A DNA stretch of 64,000 bases from an uncultured Thermoleophilia bacterium. GTDB taxonomy: Bacteria > Actinomycetota > Thermoleophilia > UBA2241. The translations under genes and the position numbers were made by a program. Positions within the stretch are counted from its first letter, which is position 1; each line of letters opens with the position of its first letter. The notes beneath the pieces were generated by a model. It worked only from the letters and a program-made list of their open reading frames with translations, did not search any database and was not told the origin of the DNA. This document shows positions 27,091 to 36,850 of the stretch, piece after piece. The stretch spans positions 62,001 to 126,000 of the forward strand of contig CAIYOD010000042.1 of the NCBI GenBank assembly GCA_903927755.1, written 5' to 3'.

Positions 27091-29361
27091 ATGAGTCACT
27101 ACGGCCCGTCGCGTGAGCTCGTCGTCGATGTCTGCCACACCCTCCTCGAGCGCGGCTACCTCAAGGCGACGGAGGGCAATGTCTCTGTGCGCGTGCCCGG
27201 TGAGGACGCGTACGCGATCACGCCGTCGAGCTACGACTACGGCAAGATGGAGCCCGGCGACATCTGCGTCCTGGGGCTCGACGGACGGCACATCCTCGGC
27301 GCCAAGAAGGCATCGATCGAGGCCTCGATGCACGCGGCGGTGTACGAGCGGCGGGACGACGTGAGCGTCATCATCCACACGCACCAGCCGTACGCGAGCG
27401 CGCTTGCGCTGATGGAGCGGCCGATCCCCGCCCTGTTCGACGAACAGGTGCGCTACCTCGGCCGCTCGGTCGAGCTCGTCTCGTACGCCCCGTCGGGGAC
27501 GAGCTTCCTCAAGAAGAACGTGGCGAGGAAGCTCGCGAGCGGCGCCAATGCGTACATCCTCGAGAACCACGGCGTGCTGGTGCTCGGCGGCGACGCCGAG
27601 CAGGCCGTGCACAACATGGCGCTGCTCGAGAAGGTCGCGCTCGACTACCTGCTCGCGCTGCTCACCGACGGCCGCGCTGAGAAGGTCCCACTGCCCATCC
27701 GCGAGATCGCCTTCCAGAAGCTGCGCAAGGACGAGAAGAAGCTGGCGGTCCAGGTCGGGGAGGCCAGGGCGGCGCGCGAGGCGGCGGAGGCGCGCCACGC
27801 CGGGGAGAAGGCCGCGGAAGAGGCGCGGGCGGCCGCGGGCGAGCCCGCGCCCGAGCCGGCGTCGGTCCCGGCCGCCGCGGCGACCGGCGAGTCGGGCCCC
27901 TCCGGCGCCCAGCTCGCCGGCTACGCCGTCAGCCGCTACCCGGACATCCCGGCCGTCTACCGGCGGCTGAGCGACCTCATCTCCCAGCCCATCCGCCCGG
28001 TCCGCCGCGACGTCATGGAGGGCTACCTCGCCTGGTTCGACGCGAACTGCCGCCGCAGCAAGGATCTGACCGACGCCGCGATGGAGGTCATCCCCGGCGG
28101 CGTGCAGCACAACCTCGCTTTCAACTACCCCTTCCCGTTGGCCATCGAGAAGGCCGAGGGCGCGCGTCTGTGGGATGTCGACGGCAACGAGTACATCGAC
28201 TTCCTGCAGGCCGGCGGGCCCACCGTCCTCGGCAGCAACTACGAGCCGCTCCGGCGGCAGGTCGCCGAGGTCGTCGAGGAGTCCGGCCCGGTCACCGGCC
28301 TCTTCCACGAGTACGAGCTCAAGCTGGCGGAACTGGTGAGCCGGCTCATGCCGGCGTGCGAGATGTTCCGCATGCTCGGCTCGGGCACCGAGAGCGTAAT
28401 GGCGGCGATCCGCGGCGCCCGCGCCTTCACCGGCAAGAAGTGGGTGATCAAGGTCGGCGGCGCGTACCATGGCTGGAGCGACCAGATGGTCTACGGCCTC
28501 CACGTGCCCGGCACCTGGCGGTTCGAGGCCAAGGGCATCCCCTACGGGGCGACGGCGCGCACGCGCGAGGTGTTCCCCAACGACCTGGACGCGCTGCGCA
28601 GGAAGCTGAAGCAGAACCAGCGGATGGGCGGCACGGCGGCCGTGATCGTCGAGCCGGTCGGACCGGAGAGCGGCACGCGGCCGGTGCCGTTCGGCTTCAA
28701 CGCCGCCGTCCGCGAGCTCTGCGACGAGTTCGGCGCGTTGCTCGTCTTCGACGAGGTCGTCACCGGGTTCCGACTCGGGCTGGGCGGGGCGCAGGGCTAC
28801 TACGGCGTGCGCCCCGACCTCACCATCTTCGGCAAGTGCATCACCGGCGGCTACCCCATGGCCGGCGGGGTCGGTGGCCGCCGCGACGTGATGGCGAGCT
28901 TCGCCAGCGGCATCGGCGGCAAGACCGGCGAGCGCGCCTACATCGGGGGCACGTTGAGCGCCAATCCGCTGAGCTGCGCGGCCGGCTACTTCGCCATCAC
29001 GGAGATGGAGCGGACCGGCGCGCCGGTGCTGGCGGGCATGGCCGGCGACAGGCTGACCGCCGGCCTGAGCCGCATCATCGAGAAGTACGGCCTGCCGTTC
29101 GTCGCTTACAACCAGGGCTCGATCGTCCACCTCGAGACCTCGGGCGTGATGCTGCTCGACCTCAAGCACCCGCTGCGCTTCGCGAAGCAGATGAAGCCGC
29201 GCAAGCACATGATGGAGGAGATGGGCGCGGCCTACACGGCGAACGGCGTGATCACGCTCGCCGGCTCGCGCATGTACACCTCGATGGCCGACACCGACGC
29301 GGTCATCGACGACGCGCTCGAGCGGTTCGAGCACGTGCTCTCGCGCGTCGAAGGCTCTTGA
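27091..29361 (+). CDS. Fusion: N-terminal class II aldolase/adducin domain + C-terminal class III aminotransferase (GSA aminomutase-like)
   Basis: 756 aa single ORF; VIIHTHQPYASALALM and ENHGVLVLGGDAE (aldolase), charged Ala/Glu linker, then GSGTESVMAAIRGARAFTGKKWVIKVGGAYHGW and VFDEVVTGFRLGLGGAQGYYGVRPDLTIFGKCITGGYPM. Confidence 0.9.
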   Translation: MSHYGPSRELVVDVCHTLLERGYLKATEGNVSVRVPGEDAYAITPSSYDYGKMEPGDICVLGLDGRHILGAKKASIEASMHAAVYERRDDVSVIIHTHQPYASALALMERPIPALFDEQVRYLGRSVELVSYAPSGTSFLKKNVARKLASGANAYILENHGVLVLGGDAEQAVHNMALLEKVALDYLLALLTDGRAEKVPLPIREIAFQKLRKDEKKLAVQVGEARAAREAAEARHAGEKAAEEARAAAGEPAPEPASVPAAAATGESGPSGAQLAGYAVSRYPDIPAVYRRLSDLISQPIRPVRRDVMEGYLAWFDANCRRSKDLTDAAMEVIPGGVQHNLAFNYPFPLAIEKAEGARLWDVDGNEYIDFLQAGGPTVLGSNYEPLRRQVAEVVEESGPVTGLFHEYELKLAELVSRLMPACEMFRMLGSGTESVMAAIRGARAFTGKKWVIKVGGAYHGWSDQMVYGLHVPGTWRFEAKGIPYGATARTREVFPNDLDALRRKLKQNQRMGGTAAVIVEPVGPESGTRPVPFGFNAAVRELCDEFGALLVFDEVVTGFRLGLGGAQGYYGVRPDLTIFGKCITGGYPMAGGVGGRRDVMASFASGIGGKTGERAYIGGTLSANPLSCAAGYFAITEMERTGAPVLAGMAGDRLTAGLSRIIEKYGLPFVAYNQGSIVHLETSGVMLLDLKHPLRFAKQMKPRKHMMEEMGAAYTANGVITLAGSRMYTSMADTDAVIDDALERFEHVLSRVEGS

Positions 29362-29406
29362 GCGCCGGCTGACTGCGTTCGCGGCGCCGGTCGCCCCGCA
29401 GCGTCG

Positions 29407-30390
29407 TCATGCGCCCTCGCCGAGCGCTCTCTCGTAGATGTCGTTCTCGTGCTGCGGTCGCATGCCTACGCGGCGGTAGAGGTCGGCGGCTCCGGTCGGG
29501 CTCTCCGAGTCGACCCCGAGAGAGAGACTCTCGCAGCCGCGCGCGGCCAGCAGGTGCAGGGCGTACACGAGCAGGGCGGTGCCCACGCCGCGCCCGCGCC
29601 ACGCTCGGCGTACGCCGAGCTGGACGACGCAGCCCGCGTCGGGGAGGGTCAAGGCGACGACCGCACCGGCCGCGTCGTCTCCGTCTCGCGCGATCAGGAC
29701 GAGATCAGGGTCGAAATCCTGGTCGGCGAGTACCTGCGCCGACCAGACGTCGAAGGGGATCGGCCGCGGCCGGAAGTGGTCGAGAAACGCCTCCTCGAGC
29801 ACCGCGTGCAGCGTGCGTTCGTCGAGGCCGGGCCGGAACGGGGTCGCCGTGATGCCGTCGGGCCAGGGCGGCGGCTCGGGCAGGTCGGCGGCGGCCATCA
29901 CCATGTGAAGGAAGACCCGGGTGCGCTTGAAGCCCAGCCGCTCGTAGAGCTCGCGGCGGCGTGCGTCTCCGCGCAGGCACCACGCACTCACCGTCACGTC
30001 TCGCGCGTCCAGGCCGGCGGCCGCGGACTGCTCTCCGGCGCGGCGCAGGGCGATGTCCATCAGGTGTGCGTCCAGGCCGCGTTCGTCGACGTCCGGGTGC
30101 ACGACCCCGTAGATGTCGATCGTCTCGGTGGGGTCGGTGGCCCAGGAGTAGGCGTACGCGACGAGTGCTCCATCCTCGTTCACAGCCACCCAGGCGTCTC
30201 GCTCCAGCGAGAACCGGGGATCGGCCCAGTCGTAGAGGACGTCGCCGACGCCGGCCAGAGAATGGCCGCAGGCTACGGTCTCGGCGGCTCGCACGACCGC
30301 GACGATGGCAGCGGCGTCGTCGTGCACCGGGCGCCGCACGTGGACGCCGGGCGGCACGGGTGCGACACGAGGTGTCGACGGATCCGCCAT
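29407..30390 (-). CDS. Tandem GNAT-domain N-acetyltransferase
   Basis: 327 aa; GCVVQLGVRRAWRGRGVGTALLVYALHLLAARGCESLSLGVDSESPTGAADLYRRVGM. Confidence 0.85.
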   Translation of the reverse strand: MADPSTPRVAPVPPGVHVRRPVHDDAAAIVAVVRAAETVACGHSLAGVGDVLYDWADPRFSLERDAWVAVNEDGALVAYAYSWATDPTETIDIYGVVHPDVDERGLDAHLMDIALRRAGEQSAAAGLDARDVTVSAWCLRGDARRRELYERLGFKRTRVFLHMVMAAADLPEPPPWPDGITATPFRPGLDERTLHAVLEEAFLDHFRPRPIPFDVWSAQVLADQDFDPDLVLIARDGDDAAGAVVALTLPDAGCVVQLGVRRAWRGRGVGTALLVYALHLLAARGCESLSLGVDSESPTGAADLYRRVGMRPQHENDIYERALGEGA

Positions 30391-30469
30391 GACGTCCGGC
30401 AGTCTAGCAGGGCGGCGGTCGGTGGCTGCCGTCCGACCCGTTGGCAGGCGATCTGTGCGGAGGGGGGAA

Positions 30470-30498
30470 GTATCGGTTGCAGGACGCAGTGCCGATAC
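30470..30498. promoter_or_regulatory. Inverted repeat upstream of metallophosphoesterase gene
   Basis: GTATCGG-N15-CCGATAC. Confidence 0.4.
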
Positions 30499-30556
30499 CT
30501 CTGTTTGGAAGCTGAACCAGAGCCATGCCCGCCGGTGACGGGCAGAGAGGAATCAG

Positions 30557-32158
30557 ATGAACCCGTTGGCAGACGCGAGCGCGCGCAAGGTCGCCACGAC
30601 GCTCGAGCGGACGATCGTGCCCGACCCCATCCCCGCGGATGCGGAGAAGGTCCTCCCGTACGAGCTCGCCAGGTACGAGGCGAACGGCTACGGCGCCTGG
30701 AGCTGGGGCCCGGGTCTGGCCGCCGAGCGCCGGCTCGACCTCCTGCCGGCCGGCGCCGACGTCACGGCGGCCGCCGGTGCGTCGAGGCTCCTACGTTTCT
30801 TCGCCATCACCGACATCCACATCGCCGACGTGCAGTCGCCGGCCCAGGCGATCTTCTTCGGCTACAAGGGTTTTCTCTCGTCGGCCTACTCCGGGGTCAT
30901 GCTCTACGCGCACCACGTGCTTGACGCGGCCGTGCGCACGGTGAATGCCATGCACCAGGAAGCGCCGATCGATTTCGGCATCTCCCTCGGCGACACGTGC
31001 AACAACACCCAGCGCAACGAGCTGCGCTGGTACATTGACGTGCTCGACGGCAGGCGCATCGATCCGGACTCCGGTGCGAAGGACGGGGCGCCCGCCGGAC
31101 CGAGGGCCGCGTTCCTCGATGCGTACGACGCGGCCGGCCTCGACCCGGCCATCCCCTGGTACCAGGTGCGCGGCAACCACGACCACTTCTGGACGGGGTT
31201 CCTCAAGGTCGACGACTACCTCCGCAAGACCTACATCGGCGAGGAGATCCTCGATCTCGGCAACGTCTTCGAGGATCCGCGTGGCCCGGCCGCCCGCGGC
31301 TTCTACATGGGCTGCATCGACGGGCGCACGCCCTACGGCGACATCTTCGGCATCGGGCCGGTCACCGACTTCGCGACCCCGCCGAAGGTCCTCGCCGCCG
31401 ACCCCGACCGTCGCTCGCTGACGAAGAGCGAGTGGATGAGCGAGTTCTTCGCGACCACCGCGAGCCTCAAGGGGCACGGCTTCGACCCGGCGACCGTCGA
31501 CGCCGGCTTCGCCTGCTACGCGTTCGAGCCCAAGGCCGGCGTGCCGGTCCGGGTCCTCTCGCTGGACGACACGCAGCGTGACGACGATCCCTACGACAAC
31601 GGCTACGGCCACATCTCCCTCGACAAGGAGCGGCACGACTGGCTCATCCGCGAGCTGGACCGCGGCCAGGCGGACGGCGTGCTCATGATCATCGCCGCGC
31701 ACTGCCCGATCGGCGTCGAGACGGCGCCGCATCCGATGGCGTGGAGCTCGAGCGCCTTCGGCTCCGAGGAGGACCTGCTGGCGAAGCTGCACACCTATCC
31801 TAATCTGATTCTCTGGATCGCCGGCCATCGCCACTGCAACGCGGTCACCGCCTTCCCGTCACCGGATGCGGACCGACCGGAACTCGGTTTCTGGGAGGTG
31901 GAGACCTCCTCACTCAGGGACTTCCCGCAGCAGTTGCGCACGTTCGAGCTCCTGCGCGGCAGCGACGAGACCGTCTCGATCCTGGCGGTCGACGTGGATC
32001 CGCTGGTGGAGGACGGCTCGCCGGCGGCGATCTCGCGGACCTACGCGGTCGCCGCCCAGAAGATCTTCGACAATCAGGTCGGCCGTCTGCCCACCGGCTC
32101 CTACAACGCCGAGCTCGTCGTGCCGCTGAGCCCGGAGATGAGGGCGCGGCTGGGCTGA
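30557..32158 (+). CDS. Metallophosphoesterase (TIGR03768-like)
   Basis: 533 aa; FAITDIHIADVQSPAQ, GISLGDTCNNTQRNELRWYIDVLDG, WYQVRGNHDHFWTGF, WIAGHRHCNAV. Confidence 0.85.
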   Translation: MNPLADASARKVATTLERTIVPDPIPADAEKVLPYELARYEANGYGAWSWGPGLAAERRLDLLPAGADVTAAAGASRLLRFFAITDIHIADVQSPAQAIFFGYKGFLSSAYSGVMLYAHHVLDAAVRTVNAMHQEAPIDFGISLGDTCNNTQRNELRWYIDVLDGRRIDPDSGAKDGAPAGPRAAFLDAYDAAGLDPAIPWYQVRGNHDHFWTGFLKVDDYLRKTYIGEEILDLGNVFEDPRGPAARGFYMGCIDGRTPYGDIFGIGPVTDFATPPKVLAADPDRRSLTKSEWMSEFFATTASLKGHGFDPATVDAGFACYAFEPKAGVPVRVLSLDDTQRDDDPYDNGYGHISLDKERHDWLIRELDRGQADGVLMIIAAHCPIGVETAPHPMAWSSSAFGSEEDLLAKLHTYPNLILWIAGHRHCNAVTAFPSPDADRPELGFWEVETSSLRDFPQQLRTFELLRGSDETVSILAVDVDPLVEDGSPAAISRTYAVAAQKIFDNQVGRLPTGSYNAELVVPLSPEMRARLG

Positions 32159-32166
32159 GCGGCTCC

Positions 32167-33735
32167 TCAGCCCTCCGGGTCAGACCCCGCATCCGGCGCG
32201 AGCGTGAACCACGCCGTCGCCCCCGCGTGTGGTGTCCCCACGAGCCCGACGTGACCCCCATGGAGGTGGACGATCCGCCGCACGATCGCGAGACCCACGC
32301 CGGTGCCCTCGAACTCGTCCTGACGCACGAGACGCTGGAAGGGTTCGAAGAGGGCGTCGGCCTCTTCGGGGTCGAAGCCGACGCCGTTGTCGCGCACGAA
32401 GAACTGCGTCGTTCCTCGGTCGTGCTCTGTCCACACGTCCACCTCAGGTGGCGTCTCCCGCGAGGAGAACTTGACCGCGTTGTCGATCAGGTTGCAGAGC
32501 GCCACGCGCAGGAGCGCCGGATCGGCCATGGCGCCCATGTCCGGCTCGATCGAGAAGCGGACGAGCCGGTCCGTGTCCGTCTCCGCGGCGAGCTCCGCGC
32601 ACAGGGCGCTGACGTCGACCGGCTCGGGCTGGAGCTCCCACGCGTGGAGCTTGAGCACGTCGAGCAGGTCGTCGATGAGATGGCCCATCTGCTGCGCCGC
32701 CCTGCGTGCCCGCTCGAGCCCCTGCACGGCCTGTGGGCTGAGGACCTGCCTGCCCTCCTCGAGCGCCAGGAGGCTGAAGCCGTCGATGGCCCGCAGCGGC
32801 GAGCGCAGTTCGTGGGAGATCGAGTACGAGATGGTCTCCAGCTCAGTCACGGCACGGCGCAGCTCCGCCGTGCGCACGTCGACCCTGAGCTCGAGGTCAC
32901 GAGACAGCGCTTCGAGCTCGGCCTGACGTCTCCCCAGCGCCTCGACCACGTCCCGGTATGTGCGCGCCATGCCGGACGTCACCACTCCACGGTAGATGAG
33001 GTAGACGGACACGAACATCAGGAGGTGCCCGAGCAGGTTCGGGAACGTGTACACGCCCACGTACAGGGTGAACGACATCTCGGCGGCGGCCGACGTGAGC
33101 ATGGCGATGAACAGCATGCTCCGAGACGGACCGGAGAGCTCGCGTCCGCGCCACAGCACCAGGCCTCCGGCGGTGAGGAACAAGAGCGCGATCACGTACT
33201 CGCTGGTCTTCTTGAAGGCGGTGAGTCCGGTCGCCTCCACGTAGCAGACCGGGAAGACCTTCCACCAGAAGATGGAAGCCACGAGCAGGGCGGTGATCGC
33301 CGCGTAGACGGCAGCGGCCAGCCACACGCGCGGGCTGCGCGCGAAGAAGAACGGAGCGGCCACAAAGGTCCCGGCGACGAGATAGCGAGCGGCGATCCAC
33401 AGCTGGGTGGGCAGGTCGGCGCTCCCAGAGGGGAAGACCCCCATGCCCTTGTACGCCAGCAGGTGCAGAAGCCCCAGCGCGGCGGCGAAGACGAGCCCCG
33501 TGCCGATCACGACGGCGTAGCCGTTGGGGGTGATGGCGCGGAGGTTCCAAGCCATCACGAACACGCCGACGGCGACGGCGATGAAGGCGGTCTCGATGAT
33601 GCTGTGGAAGAGAAGGTACGAGGAGAGGCTGCTCAGCCACAGGAGCCCGACGGCGAGGGAGACGAGGACGACCTCAACGGCCACGGCTCCGCCGTGACTC
33701 ATCCGGATCCTCTGCCCCTCGGCCCTATCCCGCAT
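32167..33735 (-). CDS. Membrane sensor histidine kinase (MASE3-like N-terminus, HisKA, HATPase)
   Basis: 522 aa; SYSISHELRSPLRAIDGFS (H-box), NLIDNAVKFS, VRDNGVGFDPEEADALFEPFQRL, GTGVGLAIVRRIVHLHGG. Confidence 0.9.
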   Translation of the reverse strand: MRDRAEGQRIRMSHGGAVAVEVVLVSLAVGLLWLSSLSSYLLFHSIIETAFIAVAVGVFVMAWNLRAITPNGYAVVIGTGLVFAAALGLLHLLAYKGMGVFPSGSADLPTQLWIAARYLVAGTFVAAPFFFARSPRVWLAAAVYAAITALLVASIFWWKVFPVCYVEATGLTAFKKTSEYVIALLFLTAGGLVLWRGRELSGPSRSMLFIAMLTSAAAEMSFTLYVGVYTFPNLLGHLLMFVSVYLIYRGVVTSGMARTYRDVVEALGRRQAELEALSRDLELRVDVRTAELRRAVTELETISYSISHELRSPLRAIDGFSLLALEEGRQVLSPQAVQGLERARRAAQQMGHLIDDLLDVLKLHAWELQPEPVDVSALCAELAAETDTDRLVRFSIEPDMGAMADPALLRVALCNLIDNAVKFSSRETPPEVDVWTEHDRGTTQFFVRDNGVGFDPEEADALFEPFQRLVRQDEFEGTGVGLAIVRRIVHLHGGHVGLVGTPHAGATAWFTLAPDAGSDPEG

Positions 33736-33842
33736 GTCCCCTCCAGAAGACTGGGCTCAGGCGGAGGACTACCCGATGCGCGTCCGCGCGAAGCACGACG
33801 GAGCGCGGAGGCGTCCGCCGCTGCGACTAGAATGGTAGGGCG

Positions 33843-35020
33843 ATGAACCCGGTCGAGTCTTACCTCGGCGAGCTGCGCGACATCCGGGCGTCTGGGGCGG
33901 CGGTGCCCGAGACGTCGGGGTACGGCGCGCTGGCGAATCTGCTGAACGAGGTCGGCGGCAAGCTGAAGCCCAAGGTCCGCTGCCTCATCAACCTCCAGAA
34001 CGCCGGCGCCGGCATCCCCGACGGCGGCCTCTTCACGGCGAACCAGTTCCCCAAGGGCGCCAAGGCCGCGGGGAGTGCGGAGCCGCTTGCGGGTCAGATG
34101 CCGGCCCGGGGCGCCCTTGAGGTGAAGCCGGTGGCAGACGACGTGCGCGCCGTCGCCGAGAGCGAGCAGGTGCGGCGCTACCTCGAGAAGTACCGCCAGG
34201 TCCTGGTGACGACGTATCGCGAGTTCGTGCTCGTCGGCTTCGACGCGGAGGGGCAGGCGGCGAGCCTCGAGAGCTTCAGCCTCGCCGCCACCGAGCAGGA
34301 GTTCTGGGCGCTCGCCGCGCATCCGGGCAGCGACGCTGCCCGCCTGGTCGGCGAGCGCCTCACCGACTTCCTCCGGCGCGTGCTGCTGCGCCAGGCGCAG
34401 CCATCCGCGACGCTCTCCTCGCCTCCGCCGACCTCGGCCGCCGCGTCGCGGCGCTTCTCGACGTCGAGGAGCCGGTCGTCGCAGTCACCACCGGCTCCGT
34501 GCGCCACGAGCTGCGCCCGCTCGGCGTGCTCGTCTCGGTCTCTGTCGACGGCCAGCTCGACCCCTCCGCCGGCGACCTCGCCGTCACCGCCGGCTGGGGC
34601 CACGCCGGCAAGGGCGGCGTCACCATGCCGGGCCGCGGCCGCGTCGTCGAGCGCCCCTACACCGACGCGGAGCTCGCCGCTTTCCGCGAGGGCCTCGCCG
34701 ATCTCGGCCTCACCTACGACCAGCTCACTGCCTGCCTCGGCGGCGCCTGCTACGACATCTACCTGAACGACGTCGCCTACTGGCGCTGCGTCCCCGCTCG
34801 GGTCTGGAAGTACACGATCGGCGGCTACCAGGTGATGAAGAAGTGGCTGAGCTACCGCGAGCGCCCCCTGCTCGGCCGCGACCTCAAGCCAGACGAGGCG
34901 CGCTACGTCACCGAGATGACCCGTCGCATCGCCGCCATCCTGCTGCTCGAGCCGGCGCTGGACGCCAACTACGAGAGGGTCAAGGCGGACACGTATGCGT
35001 GGCCGGGAGATTCCCGGTGA
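33843..35020 (+). pseudogene. Remnant of Type ISP restriction/modification enzyme: N-terminal domain joined to C-terminal domain with catalytic core missing and a frame change near 34391
   Basis: Frame of 33843: MNPVESYLGELRDIRASGAAVPETSGYGALANLLNEVGGKLKPKVRCLINLQNAGAGIPDGGLFTANQF...LTDFLRRVLLR; then frame of 34499: AAIRDALLASADLGRRVAALLDVEEPVV...AVTAGWGHAGKGGVTMPGRGRVVERPYT...YTIGGYQVMKKWLSYRERPLLGRDLKPDEARY. Confidence 0.75.
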
Positions 35021-36702
35021 GCCGCAAGGAACTGCTTGCCACGATTGCCGACCTGCAGGCGCAGGCCTGTGAACTCGACGACCTGGAAGTGAAGTCGGCC
35101 CGCGGCGGCACACCGGCGCGTCTCTACGAAGACATCTCAGGATTCGCCAACACCGGTGGCGGCGCCCTGGTCTTCGGGCTGGACGAGCGTCGCGGCTTCG
35201 AGGTGGTCGGTGTGGGCGACGCTCAGCAATTGCAGGCCGATATCGCCACGAATGCGGCTCAGCTCAGACCACAGCCCAATGTCACCATCGCGCACCACAT
35301 CGTCGAGGGCAAGGAAGTTGTGATCGCGGAGGTCGACGCCCTGCCGCCATCCCAGCGGCCGGCGCACCTGAAGAGCAAGGATGAGACCCATGCGTGGACA
35401 CGAGTCGGCAACTCGACCCAGCGCATGTCGACCTATCAGGTCTTTGGCTACATGAGCGCTCGGTCACAGCCGGTGTTTGACGAGGAGGTCGTTGCATCCG
35501 CCGGCCTCGCTGCTCTCGACCGCGATCGAATCGCCGCGTTTGTGGACCGGCTCCGCAGCGAGCGGCCGCGGGCTCGCTATCTGCGGTCGTCCCTGGAGGA
35601 AACGATGGTCGCTCTCGGCATCGTTCGAGCAGCCGGCGAGACCCTTCTGCCAACGCTCGCCGGGCTACTCACCTTCGGCCACTACCCGCAGGAGTTCGAG
35701 CCGCAGCTGGTCATCACGTTCCTGCAGTATGCGGGCACGGATGAGCAGGAGAAGGGACCTCGAGGTGAGCGCTTCCTGGACAACCAGAAGTTCGATGGGC
35801 CGATCATCGACATGGTCGATGAGGCCGAAGCGCATGTGATGAGTCGCATCGCGACAGCCGCGCGAATCGACGGGCTTCTGCGCACCGACATCCCCGAGTA
35901 CCCGCGCGCCGCGATTCGGGAAGCTCTTCTGAATGCCGTGGCGCATCGCGACTACAGTGGCTATGTCCGTGGGAGCCAGGTGCAGGTGAAGCTGTTCGCG
36001 GATCGCCTTGAGGTGCACAGTCCCGGCGGTCTCTTCGGTGACGTGACGATCGAGACGTTGGAGGAGCGGCAGTCGACGCGCAACCGACGCCTCATGCAGC
36101 TGCTGGAGCATCAGCATCTGGTCGAGAATCGAGGAAGCGGCATCAACAGCATGATCGCGGAGATGCGCGAGGCTCACATGGAACCGCCTCGATTCCGCGA
36201 TGACCGGAGCTCGTTCACGGTCACATTCTTCAGCCACACCCTGCTGCTCACCGCGGAGGGCATCGAGTGGCTCAACGCCGTGACGGCCGACCTTCAGCTG
36301 AATGAGCGACAGAAGCTCGCGCTCCTCTATCTGCGCCACAACAACAGGCTCACCAACAGCGACTACCGCCGATTGCACCATGGTCTCGACAGCCGAGAGG
36401 CAAGCCGCGAGCTCCAGGGGCTGGTGCGTGCCGGCACTGCCGTCATGAAAGGCACGCGAGGCGGCTCTCACTACGCTCTCTCGCTTCCTCGCGAGATGCC
36501 GCCGCGCGAGGAGCCTACAGACGACCTCTCACGTGTCGTGGCATACGTTCGCCGGCACGGTTCGATCCAGGCTGGGGAATGCTCAGAGCTGTTGAGCTGG
36601 GGGAGCTCGCAGCGAGCGGGGCGGTTCCTTCGCAAGCTGGCCGTGCGCGGCGTCCTTCGCGCAGTGGGCGAGAAGCGCGGCCGACGCTACCTGCTTCCCT
36701 AG
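35017..36702 (+). CDS. AlbA_2 (Schlafen-like) + HATPase_c_4 + HTH protein (COG2865-type putative DNA-binding/ATP-binding protein)
   Basis: GTG 35017 overlapping ISP-remnant stop (GTGA); DDLEVKSARGGTPARLYEDISGFANTGGGALVFGLDE, PEYPRAAIREALLNAVAHRDYSGYVRGSQVQVKLFADRLEVHSPGGL, NRRLMQLLEHQHLVENRGSGINSM. Confidence 0.85.
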   Translation: MSRKELLATIADLQAQACELDDLEVKSARGGTPARLYEDISGFANTGGGALVFGLDERRGFEVVGVGDAQQLQADIATNAAQLRPQPNVTIAHHIVEGKEVVIAEVDALPPSQRPAHLKSKDETHAWTRVGNSTQRMSTYQVFGYMSARSQPVFDEEVVASAGLAALDRDRIAAFVDRLRSERPRARYLRSSLEETMVALGIVRAAGETLLPTLAGLLTFGHYPQEFEPQLVITFLQYAGTDEQEKGPRGERFLDNQKFDGPIIDMVDEAEAHVMSRIATAARIDGLLRTDIPEYPRAAIREALLNAVAHRDYSGYVRGSQVQVKLFADRLEVHSPGGLFGDVTIETLEERQSTRNRRLMQLLEHQHLVENRGSGINSMIAEMREAHMEPPRFRDDRSSFTVTFFSHTLLLTAEGIEWLNAVTADLQLNERQKLALLYLRHNNRLTNSDYRRLHHGLDSREASRELQGLVRAGTAVMKGTRGGSHYALSLPREMPPREEPTDDLSRVVAYVRRHGSIQAGECSELLSWGSSQRAGRFLRKLAVRGVLRAVGEKRGRRYLLP

Positions 36703-36738
36703 TCCCGTACACGGCTCGCTGAGAATCGAGTTCGAGGT

Positions 36739-36799
36739 GATATGGGCCGATATCAGGCCGAAATCGATGCGATAGATGACGCTGGCACATCGAGTGACG
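36739..36799. repeat. Imperfect dispersed repeat 'E', copy 1
   Basis: GATATGGGCCGATATCAGGCCGAAATCGAT...GATGACGCTGGCACATCGAGTGACG; similar by eye to 38972-39034. Confidence 0.5.
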
Positions 36800-36850
36800 C
36801 GCCGCATTGGATGCCCTGTCAGGCTCGGTGAATGCGGATTATCGGCGACG

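Noticed and set aside
27022-29334. 770-aa minus-strand ORF
   Set aside because: Shadow of the aldolase/aminotransferase fusion; composition and lack of motifs show it is not coding.
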